The notes beneath the pieces were generated by a model. The model did no database searches, was not told where the DNA came from, and worked only from the letters and a program-made list of their open reading frames with translations. Both the position numbers and the translations under genes were made by a program. Positions 21,004 through 30,529 of a DNA stretch of 34,183 nt are shown in pieces. How positions within the stretch are numbered: position 1 is the stretch's first letter; each line of letters begins with the position of its first letter. This DNA comes from Candidatus Colwelliibacteriota bacterium (GTDB taxonomy: Bacteria; Patescibacteriota; Minisyncoccia; UBA6257; Colwellbacteraceae). The DNA lies in NCBI GenBank assembly GCA_027448785.1, contig DAIDMW010000007.1, positions 1-34,183 on the forward strand, read 5' to 3'.

Positions 21004-21693
21004 TTATCTCTCCTCAACCTGCTCGCGGAACCTCTCCAAGAGGTGGGCGGCGTAATCCTTACCTCCCAAACCGAAAGCCAGTCCACCGGCCAAAGCCAGC
21101 ATCGCCACAACCGCCACGAACATGGCGTACAAGAACTGAGTGGCAATACCCAGCTGAGCCAAAGCAGCGATGAATCCGAAGACCACCACCGAGTAATAGG
21201 TAAGCGCGCTCAAGAATTTGAACGAGTGCAATTTAGCGCCAGCCATGGTCGCCTTCACGACGCCGCTCAGGAATCTTCCCAAGATAACCGCGCCGAGAAG
21301 AATGATCATAGCCGCTATCACCTGCGGGATGTACGAGACAACCGGCTGGATGATGGCGAAGACGCTAACCGAAGATCCGAGGAGTATGCCGATAACCGAA
21401 ACCAAGGTAACGATCAGGAAGAACCAGTAAACGACTCTTCCGATCAGCCTGGAGAGGCTCATCGTCACTCCTCCTTTCTTCAGGTCTTTGTCGAGCTCGG
21501 TACGCTCCACCAAGGTGTCAAGCTTTAAAGCCTTAACGCCTTTTTCTACGGCTGAACCGAGCACCACCGAAATGATTATACCTACGATGAAAACGATGAT
21601 GGCTCCGATCGCGGCCGGCAGATAGCTAAGGAACTGAGTCCAAACCTGCTGCAGCGGGAACGTTACCGTCCCTACCCAATTTTGACCTACCAT
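21004..21693 (-). CDS. Conserved TM-helix repeat protein, mechanosensitive channel (MscS)-related
   Basis: LPAAIGAIIVFIVGIIISVVLGSAVEKGVKAL; IAAMIILLGAVILGRFLSGVV; ALAGGLAFGLGGKDYAAHLLERFREQVE. Confidence 0.75.
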   Translation of the reverse strand: MVGQNWVGTVTFPLQQVWTQFLSYLPAAIGAIIVFIVGIIISVVLGSAVEKGVKALKLDTLVERTELDKDLKKGGVTMSLSRLIGRVVYWFFLIVTLVSVIGILLGSSVSVFAIIQPVVSYIPQVIAAMIILLGAVILGRFLSGVVKATMAGAKLHSFKFLSALTYYSVVVFGFIAALAQLGIATQFLYAMFVAVVAMLALAGGLAFGLGGKDYAAHLLERFREQVEER

Positions 21694-21825
21694 TTATCTT
21701 CTTTGTCTTTGTGTTAACTCGACCTTTTCTCTGCGCCGACCTCACAATCAGCGCGTTTCGTTCGTCTGGCTTAATTATAGCACACCAAAGGGCCGCCAGT
21801 CCCGCAGGATGTGGATAACTTTAAT

Positions 21826-21873
21826 ATGTGGCTTGCCACGAGTGAGCCCCGAATCTACTAAGGGGCGAATCGA
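21826..21873. repeat. 48-bp direct repeat, copy 1
   Basis: ATGTGGCTTGCCACGAGTGAGCCCCGAATCTACTAAGGGGCGAATCGA. Confidence 0.9.
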
Positions 21874-21940
21874 TATGCCCCTCGATAACGCTCGGGACAC
21901 TCGATTCGTTGAATTCAAAACCACCCTTTCTTTTTTTGAA

Positions 21941-21988
21941 ATGTGGCTTGCCACGAGTGAGCCCCGAATCTACTGAGGGGCGAATCGA
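21941..21988. repeat. 48-bp direct repeat, copy 2, abutting tRNA-Ala 3' end
   Basis: ATGTGGCTTGCCACGAGTGAGCCCCGAATCTACTGAGGGGCGAATCGA; one mismatch to copy 1. Confidence 0.9.
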
Positions 21989-21989
21989 G

Positions 21990-22060
21990 TGGACCTAGCG
22001 AGAATCGAACTCGCGCCTCTACAATGCGAATGTAGCGTCGTACCACTAGACTATAGGCCC
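21990..22060 (-). tRNA. tRNA-Ala (CGC)
   Basis: GGGCCTA/TAGGTCC acceptor with G3:U70; anticodon arm CTACA-TTCGCAT-TGTAG; T-arm GCGAGTTCGATTCTCGC; no encoded CCA. Confidence 0.92.
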
Positions 22061-22120
22061 TCGCCCGTCCGGCGTCCGCCATCCGGCGGAGACGAGAACG
22101 GATCGATTGTTAGTATACTC

Positions 22121-22375
22121 TTACCTGCCCTCTTTGATAAGCCTTAAAACCTCCTCGCGGCTTACCAGATTCCTCCTAGCGATCTCCTCCTCGACAACCT
22201 TCTTAATTTCTTTATTAAGCATCGCTTGGCTTTCCTTCGCCTGCTCCATAAGCTCCCTAATCTGGTCGGGGCTCATGTTTTTCATCATGTTCTGGGCCGC
22301 TTTAAACTGATCGAACATTCCCATATATTTAAATACGTTATTTCCCGACAAAAGGAATATACAATAGGAAGACAC
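22121..22375 (-). CDS. Small hypothetical protein (likely start MFDQFKAAQNMMKNMSPDQ, near 22320)
   Basis: Helical, charged 65-84 aa ORF with good coding character. Confidence 0.65.
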   Translation of the reverse strand: MSSYCIFLLSGNNVFKYMGMFDQFKAAQNMMKNMSPDQIRELMEQAKESQAMLNKEIKKVVEEEIARRNLVSREEVLRLIKEGR

Positions 22376-22381
22376 AAGGCG

Positions 22382-22472
22382 TAAAGCTAAAAGCGAAAAA
22401 CAACGGCAGTTTGTTAACCGTCAATTATTTTAAGTTTTGCGCTTTTCGCTTTGCACTTAGTTTTGCGCTTTA
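22382..22472. repeat. Dispersed palindromic intergenic repeat
   Basis: AAAGCTAAAAGCGAAAAACAACGG...AAGTTTTGCGCTTTTCGCTTTGCACTTAGTTTTGCGCTTT. Confidence 0.5.
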
Positions 22473-23039
22473 TAATCCCAGCTCCTCGTGTATTCCCTGT
22501 AGGGCTGGCAAGGCTATTTTTATAAGCTCCGCCACTTTTAAACCTAATTTGTCCTCCATTTCTAAAAGCAACCCCCTATCGACGCCTCTGGCGAAAGATT
22601 TTTCTTTAAACCTCTTCATAACGCTTTCCACCGTGAGCTCGGAAATTTTTTTGGACGGTAAAACCAAAGCCGCAGCGACAATCAAACCCGTCACTTCCTC
22701 GGTGTAATAAAGTGCCTTTTCCATTAAAGTTTCCGGCGCCGGATGGTTGGCGTGGAAATTATGTCGATAAACCGCCTCTATCACCTCCGGCGGAAATTTT
22801 TCTTCTCTTAATATTTCTGCGGCCGGCTCGGTATGCTTTTCCGGTTCGCTTTGCGTCATCTCCCAGTCCAGGTCGTGCACCAGACCGGACAACTCCCAAA
22901 GATCCGCTTCTTCGTCCTTACCATAGTAATGCGCAAGGGATTTCATAAGTGCGCCGGCGGCCAGGTTATGCTTAATCAGTCCTTGATTTTTGATATACGT
23001 CTTTAAAAGCTCTAAAGCTCTTTTCTTATAATCATTCAT
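22470..23039 (-). CDS. HD-domain protein (predicted hydrolase)
   Basis: KHNLAAGALMKSLAHYYG...WELSGLVHDLDWE...EVIEAVYRHN. Confidence 0.8.
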   Translation of the reverse strand: MNDYKKRALELLKTYIKNQGLIKHNLAAGALMKSLAHYYGKDEEADLWELSGLVHDLDWEMTQSEPEKHTEPAAEILREEKFPPEVIEAVYRHNFHANHPAPETLMEKALYYTEEVTGLIVAAALVLPSKKISELTVESVMKRFKEKSFARGVDRGLLLEMEDKLGLKVAELIKIALPALQGIHEELGL

Positions 23040-23085
23040 TCAGAGAATTTTAAACCAATTTTGCACAATGCTGAATATACATCTA

Positions 23086-23117
23086 AAAACGCCCGCTTCT
23101 CGGCGGGCGTTTTTAGG
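23086..23117. terminator. Bidirectional terminator
   Basis: AAAAACGCCCGCTTCTCGGCGGGCGTTTTT. Confidence 0.8.
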
Positions 23118-23546
23118 TTACTTGCCTTTGGCTTTAACTTTAACCTTCGTCTCGGACCTAGGCGCAGCCGTCTTCGGCATAACGATTTTTAGAACTCCTT
23201 TCTCGTATGTCGCCTCCACTTTCTTTTCGTTGACATTCGCCGGGAGCCTCGCCGCACGCTCAAAGGAGCCGCGCTTGATCTCCTGCCTCCAGTAGCCTTT
23301 CCCCTTTTCTTCCTTCTTTTCTTCAGTAGAACCGCCGACCCGGAGCACTTGATCTTTAACAGTCACTTTCACTTTTTCCGGATCGACTCCAGGAAGGTTC
23401 AGTTCGGCGACGACATCTTTGTCGGTTTCATAAACATCCATCGCCGGCTGCAATATCACGTTGCGCGGAATTACCGGCAGAAACCAATCCTCGTCGCCGA
23501 AGAAGCTTCCGACCTCGCGAAACGGATCCCATGGTACTAATGCCAT
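23118..23546 (-). CDS. Hsp20/alpha-crystallin small heat-shock protein
   Basis: MDVYETDKDVVAELNLPGVDPEKVKVTVKDQVLRVGG...AARLPANVNEKKVEATYEKGVLKIVMPK. Confidence 0.93.
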   Translation of the reverse strand: MALVPWDPFREVGSFFGDEDWFLPVIPRNVILQPAMDVYETDKDVVAELNLPGVDPEKVKVTVKDQVLRVGGSTEEKKEEKGKGYWRQEIKRGSFERAARLPANVNEKKVEATYEKGVLKIVMPKTAAPRSETKVKVKAKGK

Positions 23547-23618
23547 TGAAGTTAAAAAAAATTATGCGACCTTTATTGAGATTTTAATCTCGGATCGAAA
23601 CAATTCAATGCTTCACCC

Positions 23619-24632
23619 TTACGCCTCCGGCTTGACCACGTTCTGCGGCTGGCCACCAATGAACTTAACGATATTGTCGGAGGTGGTATCGAGTATCCGC
23701 ATTATCGCTTCCTTAGTGTTAAAAGCGTTATGCGGAGTGATGATGACGTTCTCCATGTCGACCAAGGCGTTGTTCTGCAAGACGGTCTTCATATTCTCCT
23801 CGTTCGGGTGTCCTTTAAGAAGGAATTGCAGTTCGTCCTGAGTCGGCCCCTCTTCCTCCAAAACATCCAATCCAGCACCCGCCAACGTCCCGTCGCTCAA
23901 AGCCTGGATCAAGGCGTCGGTTTCCACCACCGCGCCCCGGGCGGTATTGATGAGGACCGCTCCTTTCTTAATCTTACCAACATTGTCCTTGTTTATAAGA
24001 TGATGGGTCGACGGCAGATAAGGAACATGGATGGTTATCACGTCCGCGGATTGTAGTAGCTCGTCGAGCGACAGATACTTAAAGTTCAGTTGGCTCTCCA
24101 GCTCCGGCTTGGAATAGGCGTCAAAAGCCACGACTTTCATGCCAAAGCCATTGGCAATAGCGATCGAGTAGCGGCCGATCCGGCCGGTGCCGATCACTCC
24201 CATCGTCTTTCCTTTGAGATCGAATCCTTGCAGTCCCTCCAAGCTGTATGAGCCGGTTTCGCGGATGCGGTCAAACGCTTTGTAAATCTTGCGCGAGACA
24301 TTCAAAAGCAATCCGAAGGCGAACTCCGCGACGGTGTTCTCCCCGTAGGATGGAACGCTTGAGACCACGACTCCTTTGGCGTTGGCCGCCGGCAAATCGA
24401 TGTGGTCGAAGCCGGTGGTGCGGGTGGCTATAAGCTTCAAGTTGGGGAAAGCGGCAAGGACGGCGCCGTCGATTTTCGATCCGACAAAAATCGAAATCAC
24501 GTCGTAATCCCTCTCCGCCGGCAGATTTTCGGCGTTCAGTTCGGCACGAGTGAAAGTCATCTCGTTCCCAGCCAACTTTTCCCTCATATAATTTTCCTCC
24601 CACTCCTCTATTTCAAAAAATCCGATTTTCAT
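23619..24632 (-). CDS. D-isomer 2-hydroxyacid dehydrogenase (D-lactate dehydrogenase-like)
   Basis: TRTTGFDHIDL, GVIGTGRIGR, INTARGAVVETDAL, GLDVLEEEGP, ITPHNAFNT. Confidence 0.88.
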   Translation of the reverse strand: MKIGFFEIEEWEENYMREKLAGNEMTFTRAELNAENLPAERDYDVISIFVGSKIDGAVLAAFPNLKLIATRTTGFDHIDLPAANAKGVVVSSVPSYGENTVAEFAFGLLLNVSRKIYKAFDRIRETGSYSLEGLQGFDLKGKTMGVIGTGRIGRYSIAIANGFGMKVVAFDAYSKPELESQLNFKYLSLDELLQSADVITIHVPYLPSTHHLINKDNVGKIKKGAVLINTARGAVVETDALIQALSDGTLAGAGLDVLEEEGPTQDELQFLLKGHPNEENMKTVLQNNALVDMENVIITPHNAFNTKEAIMRILDTTSDNIVKFIGGQPQNVVKPEA

Positions 24633-24635
24633 TTT

Positions 24636-25853
24636 TTATTGTTTATTTATTTCTTGCTTTAGCGACTTTTCGATCTGCACCAATCTCTTGTATTTTACCA
24701 GTCTTTCGCTTTGGAGAGGAGAGCCCGACTTCAGCCCGTCGGCACCGATGCCGTACGCCAGGTCGGCAATAAAGTCATCGTCGGTCTCGCCGCTGCGGTG
24801 ACTGACGATAACCTTCCAATCGAATTGCCTGGCCAGATTTACGGCGGCGATTGTTTCGCTGACCGTTCCGATTTGGTTCGGCTTGATGATCACTCCGCTC
24901 GCCGCCTGCGCCTGAGCCGCTTTTTTTATCCTTTCGACATTAGTTACCGTCAAATCATCCCCGATTATCCAAACGTCACCTCTTTCCCGCGACAATCTCT
25001 GCCACTCCTCCATCCTCTCCTCATCGAACGGATCTTCGATTGATAAAAGGCTGTAGCGTTTGATAATCCACTCATAAATCTTCAGCAATTCCTCACCGGT
25101 CCAGGTCTGCGATCTCCATTTGTAAATATTCTCGCGAGCATCCCACAAACTTGAGGCGGCGGCATCGATTGATAAATCCACTCGGTCGCCGTAAACGCGC
25201 CGCGCATCGTCCAAAAGCTCCAGTCCTAGTTCGGGATCGAGCCCAGAAACGACAAATCCCCCCTCGTCGCCAAAACGGTCAGCTTCTCCGCGTGGAGCAA
25301 GCACCCCCTTCAGCGTTTCGATAAATTCAAATCCCGTCTTTAAAGCTTCCTCGGGGCTGTTGGTTTTAGGAACAACCAAGTATTCCTGGAACGGAAGAGG
25401 AGTATCGGAAGCGGAGACGTGCAGCCCTCCATTGATCAGGTTAAAAAGAAGCCGCGGGAACGAAGGTGAGGCCCCGGCGCTCTGGCGCCGGAGGAATTCG
25501 TAAAGCGGAAGATTTTCGTTATTAGCCAGCAACCGAGCGAATGAGATGCTTAAAGCCAAAATCAAGTTTGCTCCGAGGTTGCTTTTGTCGGGCGTTCCGT
25601 CAAGGCTAAGTAGAAAATCATCGAATTCGCGCTGCGTTGCGAAATCCTTTTTCCCGGCGGCGCGCATCACACGCTCCAAGCCTTCTAAAGCTTTTTCGGG
25701 AACAATTGGCTTAGCCTCGAACTTTCCCCGGCTTTTCCCGGCCGGTACTGACGATTTAAATTCTCTTCCCTTCGAAAGTAGGTCAATCTCGATAGTTTTC
25801 TCGCCGCGCGAGTCTTCGATTATCCTTCCCCGCGCCGCTTCGATTTTAGCCAT
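24636..25853 (-). CDS. eno: Enolase, divergent
   Basis: INGGLH, RFGDEGGF, LLSIEDPFDEERMEEW, GDDLTVTN, KPNQIGTVSE, VSHRSGETDDDFIADLAYG, LKSGSP. Confidence 0.88.
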   Translation of the reverse strand: MAKIEAARGRIIEDSRGEKTIEIDLLSKGREFKSSVPAGKSRGKFEAKPIVPEKALEGLERVMRAAGKKDFATQREFDDFLLSLDGTPDKSNLGANLILALSISFARLLANNENLPLYEFLRRQSAGASPSFPRLLFNLINGGLHVSASDTPLPFQEYLVVPKTNSPEEALKTGFEFIETLKGVLAPRGEADRFGDEGGFVVSGLDPELGLELLDDARRVYGDRVDLSIDAAASSLWDARENIYKWRSQTWTGEELLKIYEWIIKRYSLLSIEDPFDEERMEEWQRLSRERGDVWIIGDDLTVTNVERIKKAAQAQAASGVIIKPNQIGTVSETIAAVNLARQFDWKVIVSHRSGETDDDFIADLAYGIGADGLKSGSPLQSERLVKYKRLVQIEKSLKQEINKQ

Positions 25854-28218
25854 GCAATTGCTCTTCCTTCTTTTTTATAGCCACCGCGGTTTTCACCACC
25901 GAGTCCGGGTTAAGGGAGATGCTTCCGATCCCCTTCTCGACCAAGAAGGTGGCGAAGTCTTCGTAATCCGATGGCGCTTGTCCACATATACCAACATATT
26001 TTCCTTTCTTTTTAGCGGCCTCGATGATTTTTCCTACTGATATTTTCACCGCTTCATTACGCTCGTCGGCAATCTTAGCCAGTTCGGTGTTGTCGCGGTC
26101 GATTCCGACCGTAAGCTGAGTAAGATCGTTGGAACCGATACTAAACCCGTCGAATATTTCCAGGAAATCGTCGGCCAAAATCATATTAGCCGGGATCTCG
26201 GCCATGGCGTAAACCTTCAGTCCACTTTTCCCCTGTTTCAATCCGAACTCGCTCATCGTCTGAACAACCTTTCTACCTTCTTCCGGCGTGCGGCAGAACG
26301 GGATCATCGGAGTGACATTGGTAAGGCCGAACTCCTCCCGCACTTTCTTCAACGCCTTGCACTCCAAACCAAAAGCCTCTTTAAAACGCGGATCATAGTA
26401 GCGCGAAGCTCCGCGCCAGCCGATCATCGGATTCTCTTCCTTCGGTTCGAAATTCTTTCCACCCAAGAGCGCCGCATACTCGTTGGTTTTAAAATCGGAA
26501 AACCGGACGATAACCTCGTGCGGATAAAAGGCGGCGCCGATCTGGGCAACGCCCTCCGCCAGCTTGCTGACATAAAATTCCCTGCCGTTTTTGTAGCCGG
26601 CGATAATCTTCCTGATTTGTACGCGCGATTTTGGATCGGCTTTCTGCGGCTGAAGCAGGGCTAGTGGATGTGCCTTGATCCGCGCAGCAATGATAAACTC
26701 CTCGCGAGCCAAACCGACTCCGTCCGCCGGCAAGAAAGAAGCCTCGTACGCCTCGTCCGGGCTGCCGATGTTGACCATGATTTTAGTCCGCGGCTTTTGG
26801 AAGTTTTTCAGCTCGTAGGTTTCTTTTTCCCATTTTGTCTTCCCCGCCCAGACGAACCCCTCGGTTCCACTAGAACAGTCAACGGTCAACGGCGTTCCGT
26901 TTTTAATCAACTTGGTCGCGGTTTCGGTTCCAACGACGCAGGGTATTCCCAGCTCGCGCGAAACTATGGCGGCATGTGAAGTGCGACCGCCTTCGTCGGT
27001 CACGATGGCCGAGGCGATCTTCATTATCGGCTCCCAGTCGGGGTCGGTCATCCGCGTCACCAACACCTCGCCTTTTTTGAACTGCCCGATATTCTTCGCG
27101 CTTTTGATCACCTTGGCCGGACCCTCGGCGATCTTCGATCCTATGGCCGCACCCCTCACTAGGAGCTTTCCCGGAGAGCGCATTACATAATTCTCCAGCG
27201 TCTCGACCGCTTTGGCGCCGTGGACCGTTTCCGGCCTGGCCTGAACTATGAAAAGTTTTCCACTTACCCCGTCTTTCGCCCACTCGATGTCCATCGGCTT
27301 TTTGTAGTGCTCCTCGATCTTCAGACACCAGTCAGCCAGCTGCAGTATCTCATTATCCCCTAAAACGAACTTGCTCTTTTTCGCAGCGGCAGTTGTGGTC
27401 AGCCTGGTCCGTTCCTTGTCGCCATAAACAAGCGTCTTCTCCTTACTACCCAATTCCTTCAATATTATCGCCGGAAATCCTTTGCGGAACGGCTCTTTAG
27501 CAACATGAAACTCGTCCGGGACGACCTCTCCCTGCACAACCATTTCTCCCAAGCCCCAGGATCCGTTAATGACTACCACGCCTTGAAAACCGGTATCTGG
27601 GTCGAGAGTGAAAGCAACCCCCGAGCATGCCTTATCGGAACGAACCATTTTTTGCACTCCGACCGAGAGATAGGTCTTTAAGTGGTCAAACCCTTTGTCT
27701 TCGCGATATGAGATTGCGCGGTTGGTGAAAAGCGATGCAAAACACTTCTTTACCGATGAGAGCAACTCCTTTTCCCCGACCACATTCAAATAGGTTTCCT
27801 GTTGTCCGGCGAAGCTGGCTCCCGGAAGGTCTTCTGCCGTGGCCGAAGAGCGCACGGCAACATCGGTATTTTTCGTTTTATACTCTGACGAAAGCTTGTG
27901 ATACGCCTCGCTTATCTCCCGCGCCATCACCTCCGGTATCGAGGCGCTAAGGATCGCTTTGCGGACAGCCGCTCCCCTTTTTTCGAGATCGGGCAGGCTT
28001 TTTACATTCAATCCCCTAAGTAGCTCGGCGATTTTCCTGTCCAAGCCATTGGCGCGCAGAAACTCCTGGTAAGCCCCGGCTGTGATGGCGAATCCATTCG
28101 GGATTCGTACGCCTTCCTTAGTGAGACCGACATACATCTCCCCTAAGGAAGCATTTTTGCCTCCAACCTCGGGAACGTTCTTTATAGACACATCTTTAAA
28201 CCAAAGTATGTTTTTCAT
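25846..28218 (-). CDS. ppsA: Phosphoenolpyruvate synthase (pyruvate, water dikinase)
   Basis: [39 protein letters not shown], phospho-His [22 protein letters not shown]-term [17 protein letters not shown]. Confidence 0.95.
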   Translation of the reverse strand: MKNILWFKDVSIKNVPEVGGKNASLGEMYVGLTKEGVRIPNGFAITAGAYQEFLRANGLDRKIAELLRGLNVKSLPDLEKRGAAVRKAILSASIPEVMAREISEAYHKLSSEYKTKNTDVAVRSSATAEDLPGASFAGQQETYLNVVGEKELLSSVKKCFASLFTNRAISYREDKGFDHLKTYLSVGVQKMVRSDKACSGVAFTLDPDTGFQGVVVINGSWGLGEMVVQGEVVPDEFHVAKEPFRKGFPAIILKELGSKEKTLVYGDKERTRLTTTAAAKKSKFVLGDNEILQLADWCLKIEEHYKKPMDIEWAKDGVSGKLFIVQARPETVHGAKAVETLENYVMRSPGKLLVRGAAIGSKIAEGPAKVIKSAKNIGQFKKGEVLVTRMTDPDWEPIMKIASAIVTDEGGRTSHAAIVSRELGIPCVVGTETATKLIKNGTPLTVDCSSGTEGFVWAGKTKWEKETYELKNFQKPRTKIMVNIGSPDEAYEASFLPADGVGLAREEFIIAARIKAHPLALLQPQKADPKSRVQIRKIIAGYKNGREFYVSKLAEGVAQIGAAFYPHEVIVRFSDFKTNEYAALLGGKNFEPKEENPMIGWRGASRYYDPRFKEAFGLECKALKKVREEFGLTNVTPMIPFCRTPEEGRKVVQTMSEFGLKQGKSGLKVYAMAEIPANMILADDFLEIFDGFSIGSNDLTQLTVGIDRDNTELAKIADERNEAVKISVGKIIEAAKKKGKYVGICGQAPSDYEDFATFLVEKGIGSISLNPDSVVKTAVAIKKKEEQLHG

Positions 28219-28227
28219 TTGCTGCTG

Positions 28228-29514
28228 TTATTTTTTACTTTTTTTCGATTTCTTCTGCGCGACTAGCATTAAATCCGAAACATTGCTTCCCGTTTTTCCG
28301 CACCTGATTGCTCCGCCCACTCGGCGGAAAAACGAATAAGAGTTGTTGCTTAAAAGGAACTCACCCGGATCGAGTCCGCTCGCCGTCGCTTTCCGCAGAG
28401 TCTCACGATCGGCCAGAGCGCCGGCCGCGTCAACGATGTTATCGACTCCGTCCGAAGCTATAGAAAGGAGTAATTGGTCTTTTTTCAAATGACTCAGCCC
28501 GCCGAGAACGACATCCATATTTCTGCCGCCCTTACCGTTTTTGTTTGTGACCCGGACCAGCGTCTCACCGCCGTAAACCACCATCTCCCCGTTATTTTTC
28601 AGACCGCGGAGCAGTTCCTCGCCGACCTCGGACGCCTCGCCGCGCACGAATCCTTGGCCGACAAAAGTTCGATATCCCAGCGACTGAGCCTTTCTTTCCA
28701 TCGCCCGCAGCGCGTCAGCGTTGCTTAAGAGCAAAATATTTTTTGTTCTGGAAAAAATCCTCCGATCCTTCGGGGTTTCCGAAAGGCTGATATTGTTTAT
28801 GCCGTAGCGAGAGAGAATCTTCTGGGCGTCATTCTTGGTCGTCGTATCCAGGAAAGTCGGGCCGGAAGCAACGAGACCAGGGTCGTCGAAAGGAACGTCG
28901 GAAAAAACCAAGCCTAGCACGGAAGCTGGATTAGCCAGCCTTACCAAGTTGCCGCCGTGCGCGTCGGAAATGTGCTTGCGCACCGTGTTCATCTCCTCGA
29001 TATCGGCGCCGCTATCTAAAAGTTGCGAAAACACTCGGCGAGCGGCGGTGATAGAACCGCCCTTAGGTTTAAAAAGCAGGGATGAGCCACCGCCAGAAAT
29101 TATCGCGATGATCAAATCGTCTTTTTTCGCGTTTTTTGCGATTTTCATTATCTCTGCCGTCGCCTTGGCATTCTGCGCGGATGGCAAGGGATGGGTTCCC
29201 AAGAAGCTCTTAATCTTTTTAAGCTTCTTACTACGCGTATCGATTACCGCGCCCCCGCTCACTCGCGGCCCAAGAATTTTTTCCAAATATTCAGCCGAAT
29301 CAAGTGCGGCTTTTCCGATTCCAATAACAAAAATCCGTCGATACTTGCGCAGATTGATTCTTTCTTTTTTTACGAGGAGAAGTTCGCCAACCAGCCGCAC
29401 CTCGCGGGGTAGGAAATTTTTCGGGCTTATCGCCTCTAATCCGGCTTCAGCTACAAGGAGAGCGTCTCGACGAAGAGGCGTTTTAGCCAACGACTCGAGA
29501 TTTTTAATAAACAT
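28228..29514 (-). CDS. Glycerate 2-kinase (type II / MOFRL family)
   Basis: VIGIGKAALDSAEYLEKIL; GTHPLPSAQNAKAT; IISGGGSSLLFKP; MNTVRKHISDAHGGNL; SDVPFDDPGLVASGPTFLDTTT; SIASDGVDNIVDAAGAL. Confidence 0.9.
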   Translation of the reverse strand: MFIKNLESLAKTPLRRDALLVAEAGLEAISPKNFLPREVRLVGELLLVKKERINLRKYRRIFVIGIGKAALDSAEYLEKILGPRVSGGAVIDTRSKKLKKIKSFLGTHPLPSAQNAKATAEIMKIAKNAKKDDLIIAIISGGGSSLLFKPKGGSITAARRVFSQLLDSGADIEEMNTVRKHISDAHGGNLVRLANPASVLGLVFSDVPFDDPGLVASGPTFLDTTTKNDAQKILSRYGINNISLSETPKDRRIFSRTKNILLLSNADALRAMERKAQSLGYRTFVGQGFVRGEASEVGEELLRGLKNNGEMVVYGGETLVRVTNKNGKGGRNMDVVLGGLSHLKKDQLLLSIASDGVDNIVDAAGALADRETLRKATASGLDPGEFLLSNNSYSFFRRVGGAIRCGKTGSNVSDLMLVAQKKSKKSKK

Positions 29515-29567
29515 TTGCCTTCATTATAACTCCGCCCGACCGAACGCGATAGTGGATATTTATTCAT

Positions 29568-29596
29568 TTGACAAGATATTAACAACGTTTTATTAA
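29568..29596 (+). promoter_or_regulatory. Promoter for the laccase-domain gene
   Basis: TTGACA - 17 nt - TATTAA. Confidence 0.65.
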
Positions 29597-29652
29597 TGGG
29601 TAACCGCATAGCGGCGAAATCTGTACACCAAAATCGATAGGAGGTGGATCTG

Positions 29653-30456
29653 GTGATCGATAGCGATCTTTTCATTAGGCAAGGGGTTAACGGCGTCGAC
29701 CTAGTTATCACTACGACTAAGGCCGGAAATCAAAGTCTCAGGTTCTCGGGGAATCCGATGAAGAATCGCCAAGATCTAGCAAGTCGCTTAGGGCTAACCC
29801 TAGACAACTTCGTCTACATGGGGGCGGAGATGAAAGATCATGTCGTCTTCGTCACCTCCAGCGATAGAGGGCGCGGAAGCGCTTCTCAGGCAGAAAGCAT
29901 CGCCTGCGATGCGATGTTTACAAACGAACCAGGAGTCTTTCCGGTTCTCTTGCCTGGAGATTGTGCCACAGTCTTTGTAGTCCACGAGTTGGTCTGGGGC
30001 ATCATTCACGCTGGTCGCGACAACGCTGCGATTATTATCCCCAAGGCGATCGGCTTGATTTGTACGGCGTTCAACATCGATCCGAGGAGTATCTTTGCCG
30101 TCGTCGGACCGACGATCGGCAACTCGCTAGACGAGGAAAGACTGACTAGAGACGCCGACCTGAGATACTTTTTCTCTCGCGAGAAGGAAAAGTACATCCA
30201 TAAGCAGAGAGTCGAAAAGACTTGGATCAGATCCGGCGCCATCGTCGACACCGTCATCGATGTTGAAGGTATTGGCGTCGAAGGTTGGGAAGTTTTGTTA
30301 GCGAAATATGTCGAATTCGCATTGCGCGAGTCCGGTGTAATTCGCATTCTCAACCCCAACCTTGATACAATGAGCGGTAAGTTCTTCTCTCACTCCTTAT
30401 CGGTCAAAACCGGAACCGAAGAGGGGCGCCACGCTTGTCTTATCGGTCGCTTCTAA
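29653..30456 (+). CDS. Laccase-domain (YfiH/DUF152 family) protein, divergent
   Basis: DAMFTNEPGVFPVLLPGDCATVFVVHELVWGIIHAG ... VVGPTIGNSLDEE; GTG at 29653 sits 8 nt after AGGAGG (29639-29644), so preferred to the tracked start 29644. Confidence 0.75.
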   Translation: MIDSDLFIRQGVNGVDLVITTTKAGNQSLRFSGNPMKNRQDLASRLGLTLDNFVYMGAEMKDHVVFVTSSDRGRGSASQAESIACDAMFTNEPGVFPVLLPGDCATVFVVHELVWGIIHAGRDNAAIIIPKAIGLICTAFNIDPRSIFAVVGPTIGNSLDEERLTRDADLRYFFSREKEKYIHKQRVEKTWIRSGAIVDTVIDVEGIGVEGWEVLLAKYVEFALRESGVIRILNPNLDTMSGKFFSHSLSVKTGTEEGRHACLIGRF

Positions 30457-30476
30457 AAAATTGCACCCAAAAATCA

Positions 30477-30506
30477 AAGGACCAGTCGAGTACTCGACTG
30501 GTCCTT
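30477..30506. terminator. Perfect 30-bp palindrome between convergent genes, probable terminator
   Basis: AAGGACCAGTCGAGTACTCGACTGGTCCTT. Confidence 0.6.
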
Positions 30507-30529
30507 CTCATTTCTATAGAATTAGATCT

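Noticed and set aside
29515-29530. Leaderless promoter for the glycerate kinase operon (minus-strand TATAAT 8 nt before ATG 29514)
   Set aside because: A GAAGG Shine-Dalgarno-like sequence lies between it and the ATG and no -35 is evident, so the -10 match may be chance.
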